Shown: positions 1 through 6,970 of the stretch, one piece after another
How positions within the stretch are numbered: position 1 is the first letter of the stretch
Layout: every line of letters begins with the position of its first letter
Origin: Ignavibacteria bacterium
Lineage (GTDB): Bacteria; Bacteroidota; Ignavibacteria; UBA10030; UBA6906
Reading direction: 5' to 3'
Length of the DNA stretch: 10,172 bases
Assembly: GCA_029859455.1 (NCBI GenBank)
Contig: JAOUDE010000074.1
Location: 1-10,172 of the forward strand
Position numbers and translations under genes: made by a program
The notes under the pieces: model-generated
Seen by the model: the letters and a program-made list of their open reading frames with translations, nothing else
Databases searched by the model: none
Told to the model about the DNA's origin: nothing

Positions 1-21
1 GTCGTTATCGATCAGCGGCAT
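1..21 (-). CDS. Possible start of a downstream gene (partial, runs off left edge)
   Basis: Two bases after the rnc stop codon there is an ATG on the minus strand (bases 21-19), followed by an open frame reading M-P-L-I-D-N-D to the window edge. A GGAAG stretch lies about 10 bases upstream and could act as a weak ribosome binding site. The TAG-CG-ATG spacing fits the tight packing of the operon. Seven codons are too few to recognise a product, so this may be the next operon gene or a chance ATG. Confidence 0.3.
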
Positions 22-23
22 CG

Positions 24-803
24 CTACTCTGCTTCCGTCGAGCTGAGGTGGTCGAGCGCTTCGCCCGCCGCCGCCTGTTCTGCTTCCTTCTTGTTCTTTC
101 CGGAACCGGACCCCTGACGCTGGTTACTGAGGAACACCTCGACGGTGAATGTCCTGTCATGATCGGGACCTTCCTCTCTGACGGTGGTGTACCTCGGGGT
201 CCCGAGCCCGCGGGCCTGGGAAAACTCCAGGAGGCGGCTCTTGTAGTTTTCGTCGTCCGTACTGACGGTACCCTGCTTCACCGCGGCCAGCACCTGTCGC
301 TGGACAAACGTCTGCGCTGCCTCGAAACCTCCGTCCAGATAGATCGCTGCGACGACAGCTTCGTACGTATCGGCGATGATCGTCTCGGATCCCTTCGCAC
401 CGGCATGAGCGGCACTGTCACTGAGAAGAATAAAATCGAACAATCCCAGCTCCTTTCCGTAAGCCGCCAGTGCCTTCCGGTTGACGAGACGGGAACGGAG
501 CTTAGTCAGATCCCCTTCTTCCGACTCGGGGAAATGATGAAAGAGATACTCGGCGACAATGAGATTCAGGATGGAATCACCGAGAAATTCGAGCCGCTCA
601 TTCGAAGGCCCGACATGACTCATCCGCTGAAGGAAGGATCGATGAAGAAGTGCCTGGACGAAAACGTCTTCGTTCCGGATGCTATGCCTGATGCGCTGTT
701 CGAAGTTCCTCAGGTTCTCATGAAGAAGGCTGCGCTGCGCCTTCTCCTTGTTGACGAAGAATCTTGCTCCCCACCTTTGCAGAACCTTCAGGACCCAACC
801 CAT
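24..803 (-). CDS. rnc: Ribonuclease III
   Basis: This is double-strand-specific endoribonuclease III, which cuts rRNA precursors and structured mRNAs in the cytoplasm as a Mg2+-dependent dimer. The 259-aa product carries the family signature NERLEFLGDS at residues 68-77, with likely metal-binding acids E69, E72 and D76. The second acidic pair, D145 and E148, lies in ADTYEA. A double-stranded RNA-binding domain follows at about residues 185-254, ending in the typical GSGKNKKEAEQAAA helix. An N-terminal extension of about 30 residues precedes the nuclease domain, as I recall from Bacteroidota/Chlorobi homologues. The ATG lies 6 bases after the fabF stop and has no clear Shine-Dalgarno, so translation is probably coupled to fabF. 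Pairing of rnc with acpP/fab genes is widespread, for example in Chlorobi and Bacillus. Confidence 0.97.
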   Translation of the reverse strand: MGWVLKVLQRWGARFFVNKEKAQRSLLHENLRNFEQRIRHSIRNEDVFVQALLHRSFLQRMSHVGPSNERLEFLGDSILNLIVAEYLFHHFPESEEGDLTKLRSRLVNRKALAAYGKELGLFDFILLSDSAAHAGAKGSETIIADTYEAVVAAIYLDGGFEAAQTFVQRQVLAAVKQGTVSTDDENYKSRLLEFSQARGLGTPRYTTVREEGPDHDRTFTVEVFLSNQRQGSGSGKNKKEAEQAAAGEALDHLSSTEAE

Positions 804-809
804 AAGAAA

Positions 810-2072
810 TCAAGCCGAAACGTATTTTTTCACCAGAATTGTTGCGTTATGTCCGCCGAACCCGAACGTGTTACTGAGAGCATACCGAACCGGTCGCTTC
901 ACGGCGCTGTTCGGCGTGTAGTTCAGGTCACAGTCAGGATCGGGGAACTCGTAGTTGATTGTGGGCGGAATGATATCGTCGTGGCAGGCCATGATCGCCG
1001 AGATCGCCTCCACGGCGCCGGCTGCCCCGAGCAGATGTCCCGTCATCGACTTGGTCGAACTGATATTGATTTCCCGGACATGCTCGCCGAACACCTTCTT
1101 GATGGCGATCGTTTCCGCGACATCGCCGAGCGGCGTCGAAGTGCCATGGACGTTGACGTAGTCGACCTGATCCGGCGTGATACCTGCATCACGGATCGCC
1201 CGCTGCATCGAACGCACGGCTCCTTCACCGTCTTCCGGGGGAGCGGTGATATGGAATGCATCGGCGGTAAAGCCGATACCGGCCAGTTCGCAATAGATCT
1301 TCGCCTTTCGTTTCAGGGCATGCTCGAGCTCTTCCAGCACCAGGGACCCTGCTCCTTCTCCCATCACGAACCCGTCCCTCTTTGCATCAAAAGGCCGGCT
1401 CGCCTTCTCCGGGTCGTCATTCCGTGTCGACAGCGCCTTCATCGAATTGAATCCTCCGAGGCCCATCGGCGTAATCGGAGCTTCGGAACCGCCGCAGATC
1501 ATGGCATCCGCATCGCCGTACTGCACAATCCGGTAGGCATCACCGATCGCGTGCGATGCGGTCGCGCATGCTGAGACGGTCGCGTAGTTCGGACCCTTCA
1601 GCTTGTGCTTGATGGAAATGTACCCGCAGGCAATATCCGGGATCAGCATCGGGATGAAGAAGGGGCTGATGTGGCGGGGGCCTCCCCGGATATAGTTCTG
1701 GAACTGCACGTCGTACGTTGCCATTCCGCCGATCCCTGATCCATAGACGACGCCGATCCTGTCAGGATCGATTTCGTCAAGGGGAAGGCCGGAATCAGCG
1801 ATCGCGAGATCGGAAGAGATCACTGCATACTGGGCGAAAGGATCCATTCGCTGGACACTCTTCCGGTCAAGAAAATCAGTCGCCTTGAAGCCCTTGATCT
1901 CGCAGGCGAACCGCGTATCATACTTCGAGGTATCGAAATAGGTAATCGGTCCCGCCCCGCTCATCCCCTTCAGAAGATTCGACCAGAAATCATCGATCGT
2001 CAGACCGAGGGGAGTAACCGCACCCATGCCGGTGACAACGACACGCCGCTTGTGGTTCATTGTTCCTGTCAT
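810..2072 (-). CDS. fabF: 3-oxoacyl-ACP synthase II (KAS II)
   Basis: This is the condensing enzyme that elongates acyl-ACP with malonyl-ACP in type II fatty acid synthesis. The 420-aa product is of normal FabF length. The Cys-His-His triad is intact: C169 in VSACATASHA, H309 in VNVHGTSTP and H346 in KSMTGHLLGA, with the conserved K341 beside the last. The C-terminal SNTFGFGGHNA motif is at 400-410. The start is ambiguous. ATG at 2072 gives MTGTMNHKRRVVVTG, while ATG at 2060 gives MNHKRRVVVTG, which looks more like typical FabF N-termini. AGGA lies only 3 bases before the second ATG and the first has no strong Shine-Dalgarno, so neither choice is secure. The gene follows acpP by 20 bases, and ACP is its substrate carrier. 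Confidence 0.97.
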   Translation of the reverse strand: MTGTMNHKRRVVVTGMGAVTPLGLTIDDFWSNLLKGMSGAGPITYFDTSKYDTRFACEIKGFKATDFLDRKSVQRMDPFAQYAVISSDLAIADSGLPLDEIDPDRIGVVYGSGIGGMATYDVQFQNYIRGGPRHISPFFIPMLIPDIACGYISIKHKLKGPNYATVSACATASHAIGDAYRIVQYGDADAMICGGSEAPITPMGLGGFNSMKALSTRNDDPEKASRPFDAKRDGFVMGEGAGSLVLEELEHALKRKAKIYCELAGIGFTADAFHITAPPEDGEGAVRSMQRAIRDAGITPDQVDYVNVHGTSTPLGDVAETIAIKKVFGEHVREINISSTKSMTGHLLGAAGAVEAISAIMACHDDIIPPTINYEFPDPDCDLNYTPNSAVKRPVRYALSNTFGFGGHNATILVKKYVSA

Positions 2073-2092
2073 GTGGTGACCATCAACCGGGG

Positions 2093-2332
2093 TCAGGCGG
2101 TCGCTTTCGATTTGATGTATGAAATTGCATCGCCAACTGTGGCGATCTTCTCAGCGTCCTCGTCGGGAATCGTGAGATTGAACGCCTTCTCGAATTCCAT
2201 CACAAGCTCCACCGTATCCAGTGAATCGGCACCGAGATCGTTCGTAAACGACGCTTCGTGTGTGACCTGTCCGTCATCCACACCGAGCTTGTTCATGATG
2301 ATCTCTTTCACTTTCGCATCGACATCTGCCAT
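2093..2332 (-). CDS. acpP: Acyl carrier protein
   Basis: This 79-aa acidic protein carries growing acyl chains on a 4'-phosphopantetheine arm between the Fab enzymes. The attachment serine is S37 in the hallmark GADSLDTVEL motif at residues 34-43. The four-helix ACP fold is implied by family identity, and length is normal. The ATG is preceded by a near-perfect Shine-Dalgarno AGGAGGT at 8 bases, the strongest inside the operon. ACP is one of the most abundant proteins in bacteria, so this site probably raises its output relative to its neighbours. The 50-base spacer before it is also among the longer gaps in the operon. Confidence 0.98.
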   Translation of the reverse strand: MADVDAKVKEIIMNKLGVDDGQVTHEASFTNDLGADSLDTVELVMEFEKAFNLTIPDEDAEKIATVGDAISYIKSKATA

Positions 2333-2340
2333 TGGGGATT

Positions 2341-2347
2341 ACCTCCT
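2341..2347 (-). promoter_or_regulatory. Strong Shine-Dalgarno of acpP
   Basis: The minus strand reads AGGAGGT, 8 bases upstream of the acpP ATG. It matches nearly the full anti-Shine-Dalgarno core and fixes the start codon. Confidence 0.85.
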
Positions 2348-2360
2348 GATAGTGAATAAT

Positions 2361-2373
2361 TGATTCTGAATCA
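2361..2373 (-). repeat. 13-base inverted repeat in the fabG-acpP spacer
   Basis: The minus strand reads TGATTCAGAATCA, a perfect 6-base inverted repeat around one central base. As RNA it could fold as a 5-bp stem with a 3-base loop. It lies between the fabG stop (2383) and the acpP Shine-Dalgarno. It is too weak and lacks a T-tract, so it is not a terminator. It could be a small processing hairpin, a protein site or chance. Confidence 0.3.
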
Positions 2374-2382
2374 CAGCTGCCA

Positions 2383-3129
2383 TTACAAAGCCATCCCCCC
2401 GTCAACACAGAGAACCTGCCCGGTCATATATGCCGACCCCTGAGAGGCGAGGAACAGAACCACGGAAGCGATTTCTTCCGGCTGGGCGGTTCTTTTCAGC
2501 GGGATCATATCGGTCAGCACCTTGCGCTGCTCACCGGTGAGCGCGCCGGTCATATCGGTCTCCACGTAGCCGGGAGCCAGAGCATTACACTGAATATTGC
2601 GAGAACCAAGTTCTTTTGCAACAGACTTCGTGAAACCGATTATTCCCGCTTTGGAGGCTGAATAATTCGCCTGTCCCGCGTTCCCCGTAATCCCTACAAT
2701 CGATGTGATGTTGATGATCCTCCCGGACCGCTGGCTCATCATCGGCCGGCACACCGCCTTGGTATAATTGAAAACGCTCTTGAGGTTGTTCTCCAGCACC
2801 GCATCCCAGTCTTCTTCACTCATCCGCATCAGCAATCCATCCCGGGTAATGCCGGCATTGTTGACAAGGATATCGATCCTGCCCCACTCTTTGACAACAC
2901 TCTCGACCACCGACGCTGCGGACGACAGATCGGCCGCGTCCGATTGGAACGCTTTAGCGGTATGGCCGGCTCCGGTTAACTCACGGACCAGCTCCTCCGC
3001 AGGTGCGGCAGACGACTTATAGGTAAAAGCGGTTCGGATCCCGTCTGCGGCAAGAGCGCGCACAATCGCCTTTCCGATCCCTCTCCCTCCGCCGGTGACC
3101 AGGGCAATTCTGGGGGGTTGCTCAGCCAT
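2383..3129 (-). CDS. fabG: 3-oxoacyl-ACP reductase
   Basis: This NADPH-dependent reductase converts 3-oxoacyl-ACP to 3-hydroxyacyl-ACP in each elongation cycle. The 248-aa product is a classical short-chain dehydrogenase of normal FabG length. It has the Rossmann motif TGGGRGIG at residues 12-19 and NNAG at 90-93. The catalytic residues are N115, S143, Y156 and K160, the last two in NYSASKAG. The C-terminal GQVLCVDGGMAL is typical of FabG. The ATG overlaps the end of the upstream cysteine-cluster gene by 8 bases. It has its own ribosome binding site, GGCGGAG, 9 bases upstream inside that gene, which suggests translational coupling plus independent initiation. Confidence 0.97.
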   Translation of the reverse strand: MAEQPPRIALVTGGGRGIGKAIVRALAADGIRTAFTYKSSAAPAEELVRELTGAGHTAKAFQSDAADLSSAASVVESVVKEWGRIDILVNNAGITRDGLLMRMSEEDWDAVLENNLKSVFNYTKAVCRPMMSQRSGRIINITSIVGITGNAGQANYSASKAGIIGFTKSVAKELGSRNIQCNALAPGYVETDMTGALTGEQRKVLTDMIPLKRTAQPEEIASVVLFLASQGSAYMTGQVLCVDGGMAL

Positions 3130-3739
3130 GTGCTTTTACTCCGCCTGCCGGGCTCCTCTTCTTGTAGTGCTCCCGAAAATGGTCTTCCATCGCACTGTAT
3201 GCCTCCTCTCCGAGAAGGTGGATCAGTTCATCCCTGCACGATTGAAACAACGGTACATGATACGATGTCGAAACAGAACAGCACTGCTCGTCATCCTGCA
3301 ACATATCGTCAAATGCAACTACTTTGTCGGACACCTCGATCGGAAACAGAACGCAGTACAGCGGTTTCAGAGCCCATCGATGCATCCCCTCCTCTGTCGC
3401 GGCCACCTGAAGTGAGCACCGCCCGTGCCGGTCGAGAAACGCGCACTTGCTGTTATACTCGGTGGTACCGACACATCGCCCCGAAACAAAATCGTGATCG
3501 TCCGATTCGTGGTCCTCGAACCATTGCGACGGATCAGAAGGCTGTGTCTCGTCCATGTATCCGGCGATCATGTCGCTGTGTTCAAGTACGCGGTCACGTT
3601 CCGTAACATCGGCAAACACACCGCCGAGACAGCAGCGGGAGGTACACCGGCAGGGACTGTCATTGTCCTTCATCCCTGTGGTAAACAGCTCGGAAGAGAT
3701 CTTATATCCGGCAATGTTGAAATTCCGATCCTGTTTCAT
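3122..3739 (-). CDS. Cysteine-cluster protein, YkgJ/DUF3109-like, function unknown
   Basis: This 205-aa protein has 11 cysteines and no recognised enzymatic motif. An N-terminal C-x-C-x3-CC cluster (C30, C32, C36, C37) resembles the CxxxCC signature of YkgJ/DUF3109 proteins, thought to bind zinc or an Fe-S cluster. Further family-like elements are C89, then CAFLDRHGRC (C99, C108), then KPLYCVLFP (C129), and late cysteines C153, C154 and C168. There is no signal peptide or membrane segment, so it is probably cytosolic. Its ATG overlaps the fabD stop as ATGA, and its TGA lies 8 bases inside the fabG start region. Translation is therefore probably coupled on both sides. YkgJ/DUF3109 members are not part of the canonical fab pathway. 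A role in metal handling or protein modification linked to lipid synthesis is possible but unproven. Confidence 0.85.
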   Translation of the reverse strand: MKQDRNFNIAGYKISSELFTTGMKDNDSPCRCTSRCCLGGVFADVTERDRVLEHSDMIAGYMDETQPSDPSQWFEDHESDDHDFVSGRCVGTTEYNSKCAFLDRHGRCSLQVAATEEGMHRWALKPLYCVLFPIEVSDKVVAFDDMLQDDEQCCSVSTSYHVPLFQSCRDELIHLLGEEAYSAMEDHFREHYKKRSPAGGVKAHG

Positions 3740-4650
3740 CCGTGCACCAGTTCCTTTGCATCTGTGAGCCTGTCAATCCCGCTCATCCGGGCTTCCGCGC
3801 TCGTTCGTTTCACAAGTCCTTGAAGGACCTTCCCCGGACCGATCTCGGTAAAATCCTTCATCCCGTCCCGAACCATGTTTTTGATTGTCTGCTCCCAGCG
3901 CACCGGACTTGTCAGCTGCCGGTGCAACAGCTCCCTGATTTCAGACGAGCGGCGCGCCGGTTCGCCTGTGACGTTCGCGTAGACCGGAATCCGGGCATCG
4001 TTCAGGGTGACGGTATCCAGCGCTTCTTTCAGGCCTTCCGAGGCCCCTTCCATGAGGGGCGAGTGAAACGCGCCACTGACGACAAGCTCCTTCGCCATCT
4101 TCGCTCCCGCCGCCCTGGCGAGCTCGATCACCTTCCGGACAGCTCCGACTTCCCCCGACACAACGACCTGTCCCGGAGAATTGAAATTGGCGGGCTGAAC
4201 AATTCCTTCATCCGCCGCCTTCCGGCAAAGATCACTGACATCCTCGCCTGCAAGACCGATCACCGCGGCCATCGTACCCGGCTTCGATTCCCCTGCCTTC
4301 TGCATCAGTTCTCCCCGGAGGCGGACCAGACGAAGCCCATCCTCGAATGACAGGGCACCGGCCACAACAAGCGCCGTGTACTCACCGAGCGAATGCCCCG
4401 CGGCGGCCTTTGCCTCGCTGACCGGTACCATCGCTGCAACAACGGCCGCATGAAGAAAGATCGCCGGCTGCGTGTTCTGCGTCTGACGGAGCAGATCCTC
4501 CGGTCCCTCGAAGCAGATGCGTGTCAGCGGAAAGCCAAGTATTTCATCGGCACTGTCGAACAGCGCCCGCGCCCGGGGGTTCCCCTCATACCAGTCTTTC
4601 CCCATGCCGACATACTGAGAACCCTGTCCGGGAAACATCAGAGCCGTCAT
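3736..4650 (-). CDS. fabD: Malonyl-CoA:ACP transacylase
   Basis: This enzyme moves malonyl from CoA to ACP, supplying the extender for FabH and FabF. Starting at the ATG at 4650 the product is 304 aa, normal for FabD. GQGSQ lies at residues 8-12. The nucleophile is S87 in GHSLGE, the carboxylate-binding arginine is R112, and the catalytic histidine is H196 in GAFHSPLM. EIGPGKVL follows near 269-276. An in-frame TTG at 4674 would add 8 residues, but it lies inside fabH, and families normally begin a few residues before FPGQGSQ. The chosen ATG is one base after the fabH TGA (TGAGATG), so reinitiation is likely. The stop overlaps the start of the next gene as ATGA. Confidence 0.96.
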   Translation of the reverse strand: MTALMFPGQGSQYVGMGKDWYEGNPRARALFDSADEILGFPLTRICFEGPEDLLRQTQNTQPAIFLHAAVVAAMVPVSEAKAAAGHSLGEYTALVVAGALSFEDGLRLVRLRGELMQKAGESKPGTMAAVIGLAGEDVSDLCRKAADEGIVQPANFNSPGQVVVSGEVGAVRKVIELARAAGAKMAKELVVSGAFHSPLMEGASEGLKEALDTVTLNDARIPVYANVTGEPARRSSEIRELLHRQLTSPVRWEQTIKNMVRDGMKDFTEIGPGKVLQGLVKRTSAEARMSGIDRLTDAKELVHG

Positions 4651-4651
4651 C

Positions 4652-5659
4652 TCAGTGTGCCACCGGATTCGCAAGAGACCATTTCAGAAGAATCGAACCC
4701 CACGTGAATCCCGCTCCGAACGCGGAAAGGACGACCGTTTGCCCCTTCTTCAACTTCCCCTGCTGCCACCATTCCGACAGACAGAGTGGAATGGTCGCGG
4801 CCGTCGTATTGCCATAGCGGTCGATATTGACCATCACTTTCGACATATCCAGGTCCATCCGCTCCGCACAGGCGGAGATGATGCGGAGATTTGCCTGATG
4901 GGGAACGAGCCAGTCGACGTCCGATCCCTTCAATCCATTCCGGTCCATGATCTCCCGCGAAACATCAGCCATGCCGACCACCGCGACCTTGAAGACCGCC
5001 TTGCCGTCCTGGAAAAGGTAGTGCATTCCCTGAGCAACCGTCTCGGCCGTCGGCGGGTTCAGGCTGCCGCCACCCGCCATGTAGAGAGCATCCCTTCCTG
5101 ATCCGTCACAGTGCAGGACCCGATCGATCATTCCGACAGACATATCATCGGTTGGTTCGAGAAGAATCGCGCCTGCGGCGTCACCGAAGAGAATACACGT
5201 ATTCCGGTCCTTGTAATCCACGATGGAGCTCATCTTGTCCGCTCCGACCACCACCACTTTGCGATACGCGCCGGACTCGATGAATTGAGCCCCCGTGACC
5301 AGAGCGAAGAGAAGGCCGGAGCAGGCAGCAGAGAGATCAAATCCCCAGGCATGTTTCGCTCCGACCTTATCCTGGACGAGACACGCCGTCGCCGGAAAAA
5401 ACATATCAGGTGTCACCGTAGCTACAATGATCACGTCGATCTCTTCCGCTCCGATTCCCCGGTTCGCGAGAAGGGCCTGCACGGCTTTCGCAGCCATATC
5501 GGAGGTTGCCCCTTCCTTCAGGATCCTCCGTTCGGAAATCCCCGTCCTTGTCCGGATCCATTCGTCGGATGTGTCCACCATCTTCTCGAGATCAAAATTG
5601 GACAGGACCTGATCGGGAACATAATGTGCGATACCTGTTATTTCTGCACGCTTTGCCAT
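4652..5659 (-). CDS. fabH: 3-oxoacyl-ACP synthase III (KAS III)
   Basis: This initiating condensing enzyme joins an acyl-CoA primer to malonyl-ACP. From the ATG at 5659 the product is 335 aa, within the normal range. The Cys-His-Asn triad is intact: C113 in DLSAACSGL, H254 in VPHQAN and N284 in YGNTTAA. The C-terminal SAFGAGFTWG motif is present. The frame stays open to a TTG at 5692, which would add MKKRWERLSDS, but this lies inside plsX, and MAKRAEITGIAHYVP is a typical FabH beginning. A GGGAGAGG stretch lies about 12 bases before the ATG, farther than ideal. A small inverted repeat lies between the two. The ATG is 4 bases after the plsX stop. Confidence 0.96.
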   Translation of the reverse strand: MAKRAEITGIAHYVPDQVLSNFDLEKMVDTSDEWIRTRTGISERRILKEGATSDMAAKAVQALLANRGIGAEEIDVIIVATVTPDMFFPATACLVQDKVGAKHAWGFDLSAACSGLLFALVTGAQFIESGAYRKVVVVGADKMSSIVDYKDRNTCILFGDAAGAILLEPTDDMSVGMIDRVLHCDGSGRDALYMAGGGSLNPPTAETVAQGMHYLFQDGKAVFKVAVVGMADVSREIMDRNGLKGSDVDWLVPHQANLRIISACAERMDLDMSKVMVNIDRYGNTTAATIPLCLSEWWQQGKLKKGQTVVLSAFGAGFTWGSILLKWSLANPVAH

Positions 5660-5672
5660 GCTGTCAGACAGC
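5660..5672 (-). repeat. 13-base inverted repeat at the plsX-fabH junction
   Basis: The minus strand reads GCTGTCTGACAGC, a perfect inverted repeat that contains the plsX stop codon and abuts the fabH ATG. It lies between a Shine-Dalgarno-like GGGAGAGG (5672-5679) and that ATG. A 5-bp stem with a 3-base loop is possible. Folding would shorten the effective distance from Shine-Dalgarno to start. Chance is a fair alternative. Confidence 0.3.
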
Positions 5673-6695
5673 CTCTCCCATCGCTTCTTCAATCTTCAGA
5701 TTCAGTTTCCAGCGAACCATTTCTTCCGCGCGGTAAATCATATTCTTGATCGCCTTCGGTGTCGATCCGCCGTGACCGATGATCGAAACCCCGTTCACGC
5801 CAAGAAGGGGAACTCCGCCATGCTCCTGATAATCGAGATTCCGCATAACCTGCCTCAAACCACCCTGTGCCATTCCCAGCCGGATCTTCTTCAGAAAGCC
5901 TGACTCTGCGTACTGTTTCAACCGGCTCTTGAGAAAACCTGGCACGCTCTCGCCGAACTTGAGCAGAATATTTCCGACAAACCCGTCACACACGACGACG
6001 TCGATCCTGCCGCTCAGAATGTCCCGGCCCTCGACGTTGCCGACAAAATTCAGGCTGCTCCTGCGGAACAGCTCACCGGCCGCCAGTGTTACTTCGTTCC
6101 CTTTCGTCGCCTCTTCACCGACGCTGAGGAGGCCGATGCTCGGATTCTTTTTTCCCACCAGCGACGAAACATAGAGCGATCCCATCACTCCAAACTCATA
6201 CAGGTGCCGGGGCTTACAATCGACATTCGCCCCGGCGTCAGTCACAAAGCAGGGTGATCCGGCGGTCGGAAACAACGCTCCGATCGTCGGGCGCGCCACA
6301 CCCTTCAGCCTGCCAAGAATCAGTGTCGAGGCTGAAAGGACGGCCCCCGTGTTGCCGGCACTGAGAAACGCGTCGGCCTTTCCTTCCTTCTGCAATGTCA
6401 GGCCGACCGCAATCGAAGACTTCCGCTTTGCCTTCAGGGCCGTATTCGGCGGTTCGTCCATCTCGATCACTTCCGGTGCATCGACCACGAGGAAACCCTC
6501 CGCCCATCTCTCTCCCGACGGCACCGCGAGTTTGTTCATGACAGCACGGACTCTCTCCTCCTGCCCCACCAGTACGAGTGTGAACCGGCCCGAGGATTCC
6601 CGGAAGGCATCGACAGCCCCTTCGACGATATGCTCGGGCGCCTTGTCGCCGCCCATTGCATCAACGACGATGCGGATGTCAGGAGACCGGGACAT
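5664..6695 (-). CDS. plsX: Phosphate acyltransferase PlsX
   Basis: PlsX converts acyl-ACP and phosphate to acyl-phosphate, the donor used by PlsY to start phospholipid synthesis. It acts as a peripheral membrane enzyme. The 343-aa product is of family length. Family motifs in order are VDAMGGD (11-17), SAGNTGA (112-118), TDAGANVDCKP (152-162), GNVEGRDI (219-226), CDGFVGN (236-242) and GVNGVSIIGHGGS (299-311). The start is fixed because an in-frame TGA lies 7 codons upstream with no other start between. The ATG has no clear Shine-Dalgarno, unlike rpmF just upstream, so it may be translated less efficiently. A 59-base spacer with nothing else recognisable separates it from rpmF. Confidence 0.97.
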   Translation of the reverse strand: MSRSPDIRIVVDAMGGDKAPEHIVEGAVDAFRESSGRFTLVLVGQEERVRAVMNKLAVPSGERWAEGFLVVDAPEVIEMDEPPNTALKAKRKSSIAVGLTLQKEGKADAFLSAGNTGAVLSASTLILGRLKGVARPTIGALFPTAGSPCFVTDAGANVDCKPRHLYEFGVMGSLYVSSLVGKKNPSIGLLSVGEEATKGNEVTLAAGELFRRSSLNFVGNVEGRDILSGRIDVVVCDGFVGNILLKFGESVPGFLKSRLKQYAESGFLKKIRLGMAQGGLRQVMRNLDYQEHGGVPLLGVNGVSIIGHGGSTPKAIKNMIYRAEEMVRWKLNLKIEEAMGEAV

Positions 6696-6754
6696 CGCAG
6701 GGTAACAATGTCAGGACAGCCGGTACAATCACAGGGTACGGAATCAGTCGGGCC

Positions 6755-6937
6755 TTAGGAGACTTTCGGAGCTTTGACGGTTCGTCCGTTGTAGTATCCA
6801 CAGTTGGGACATGCACGATGCGGCAGTTTTTGTGTATGGCAATTCGGACAAAGGGCCACAGCGGGCGGGCTGGCTTTGTAGTGAGTCCGCCGTTTTCGTG
6901 AGCGTGACTTCGAATGTCGGTGGGTTGGATTCGGCAT
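6755..6937 (-). CDS. rpmF: 50S ribosomal protein L32
   Basis: This 60-aa, very basic protein is a small component of the large ribosomal subunit. The N-terminus MPNPTHRHSKSRSRKRR is the typical L32 start. Two CPNC knuckles (C30/C33 and C43/C46) form the four-cysteine zinc-binding type. The ATG is preceded by GAAGGAG at 9 bases. The DUF177-rpmF-plsX order is conserved across many bacteria, including E. coli, and links ribosome supply to lipid synthesis. Confidence 0.97.
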   Translation of the reverse strand: MPNPTHRHSKSRSRKRRTHYKASPPAVALCPNCHTQKLPHRACPNCGYYNGRTVKAPKVS

Positions 6938-6946
6938 AACAATCTA

Positions 6947-6953
6947 CTCCTTC
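6947..6953 (-). promoter_or_regulatory. Shine-Dalgarno of rpmF
   Basis: The minus strand reads GAAGGAG, 9 bases before the rpmF ATG at 6937. It supports this start over longer alternative readings. Confidence 0.7.
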
Positions 6954-6970
6954 AACCTAACAAGTTGTGT

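Noticed and set aside
48..1574. Long plus-strand open frame of 508 codons antisense to rnc and fabF
   Set aside because: It starts at GTG, crosses two clearly real genes and their junction, and its translation has no recognisable domain. Long antisense frames are expected opposite codon-biased GC-rich genes.
3742..4350. Plus-strand open frame antisense to fabD
   Set aside because: It lies wholly opposite fabD, whose catalytic motifs are intact. The translation is rich in Arg, His and Pro with no family features.
4651..4674. TTG-initiated extension of fabD
   Set aside because: It would overlap fabH and add residues not typical of FabD. ATG at 4650 directly follows the fabH stop and fits the family start.
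5660..5692. TTG-initiated extension of fabH
   Set aside because: It would overlap the end of plsX and add 11 charged residues before a normal FabH N-terminus. ATG at 5659 is preferred.
5111..5749. Plus-strand open frame antisense to fabH and the end of plsX
   Set aside because: It is a shadow of two conserved genes with no plausible ribosome site or domain.
6679..6942. Alternative minus frame of 87 codons overlapping rpmF
   Set aside because: The rpmF frame gives a complete L32 with zinc knuckles and a proper Shine-Dalgarno. The alternative translation resembles nothing.
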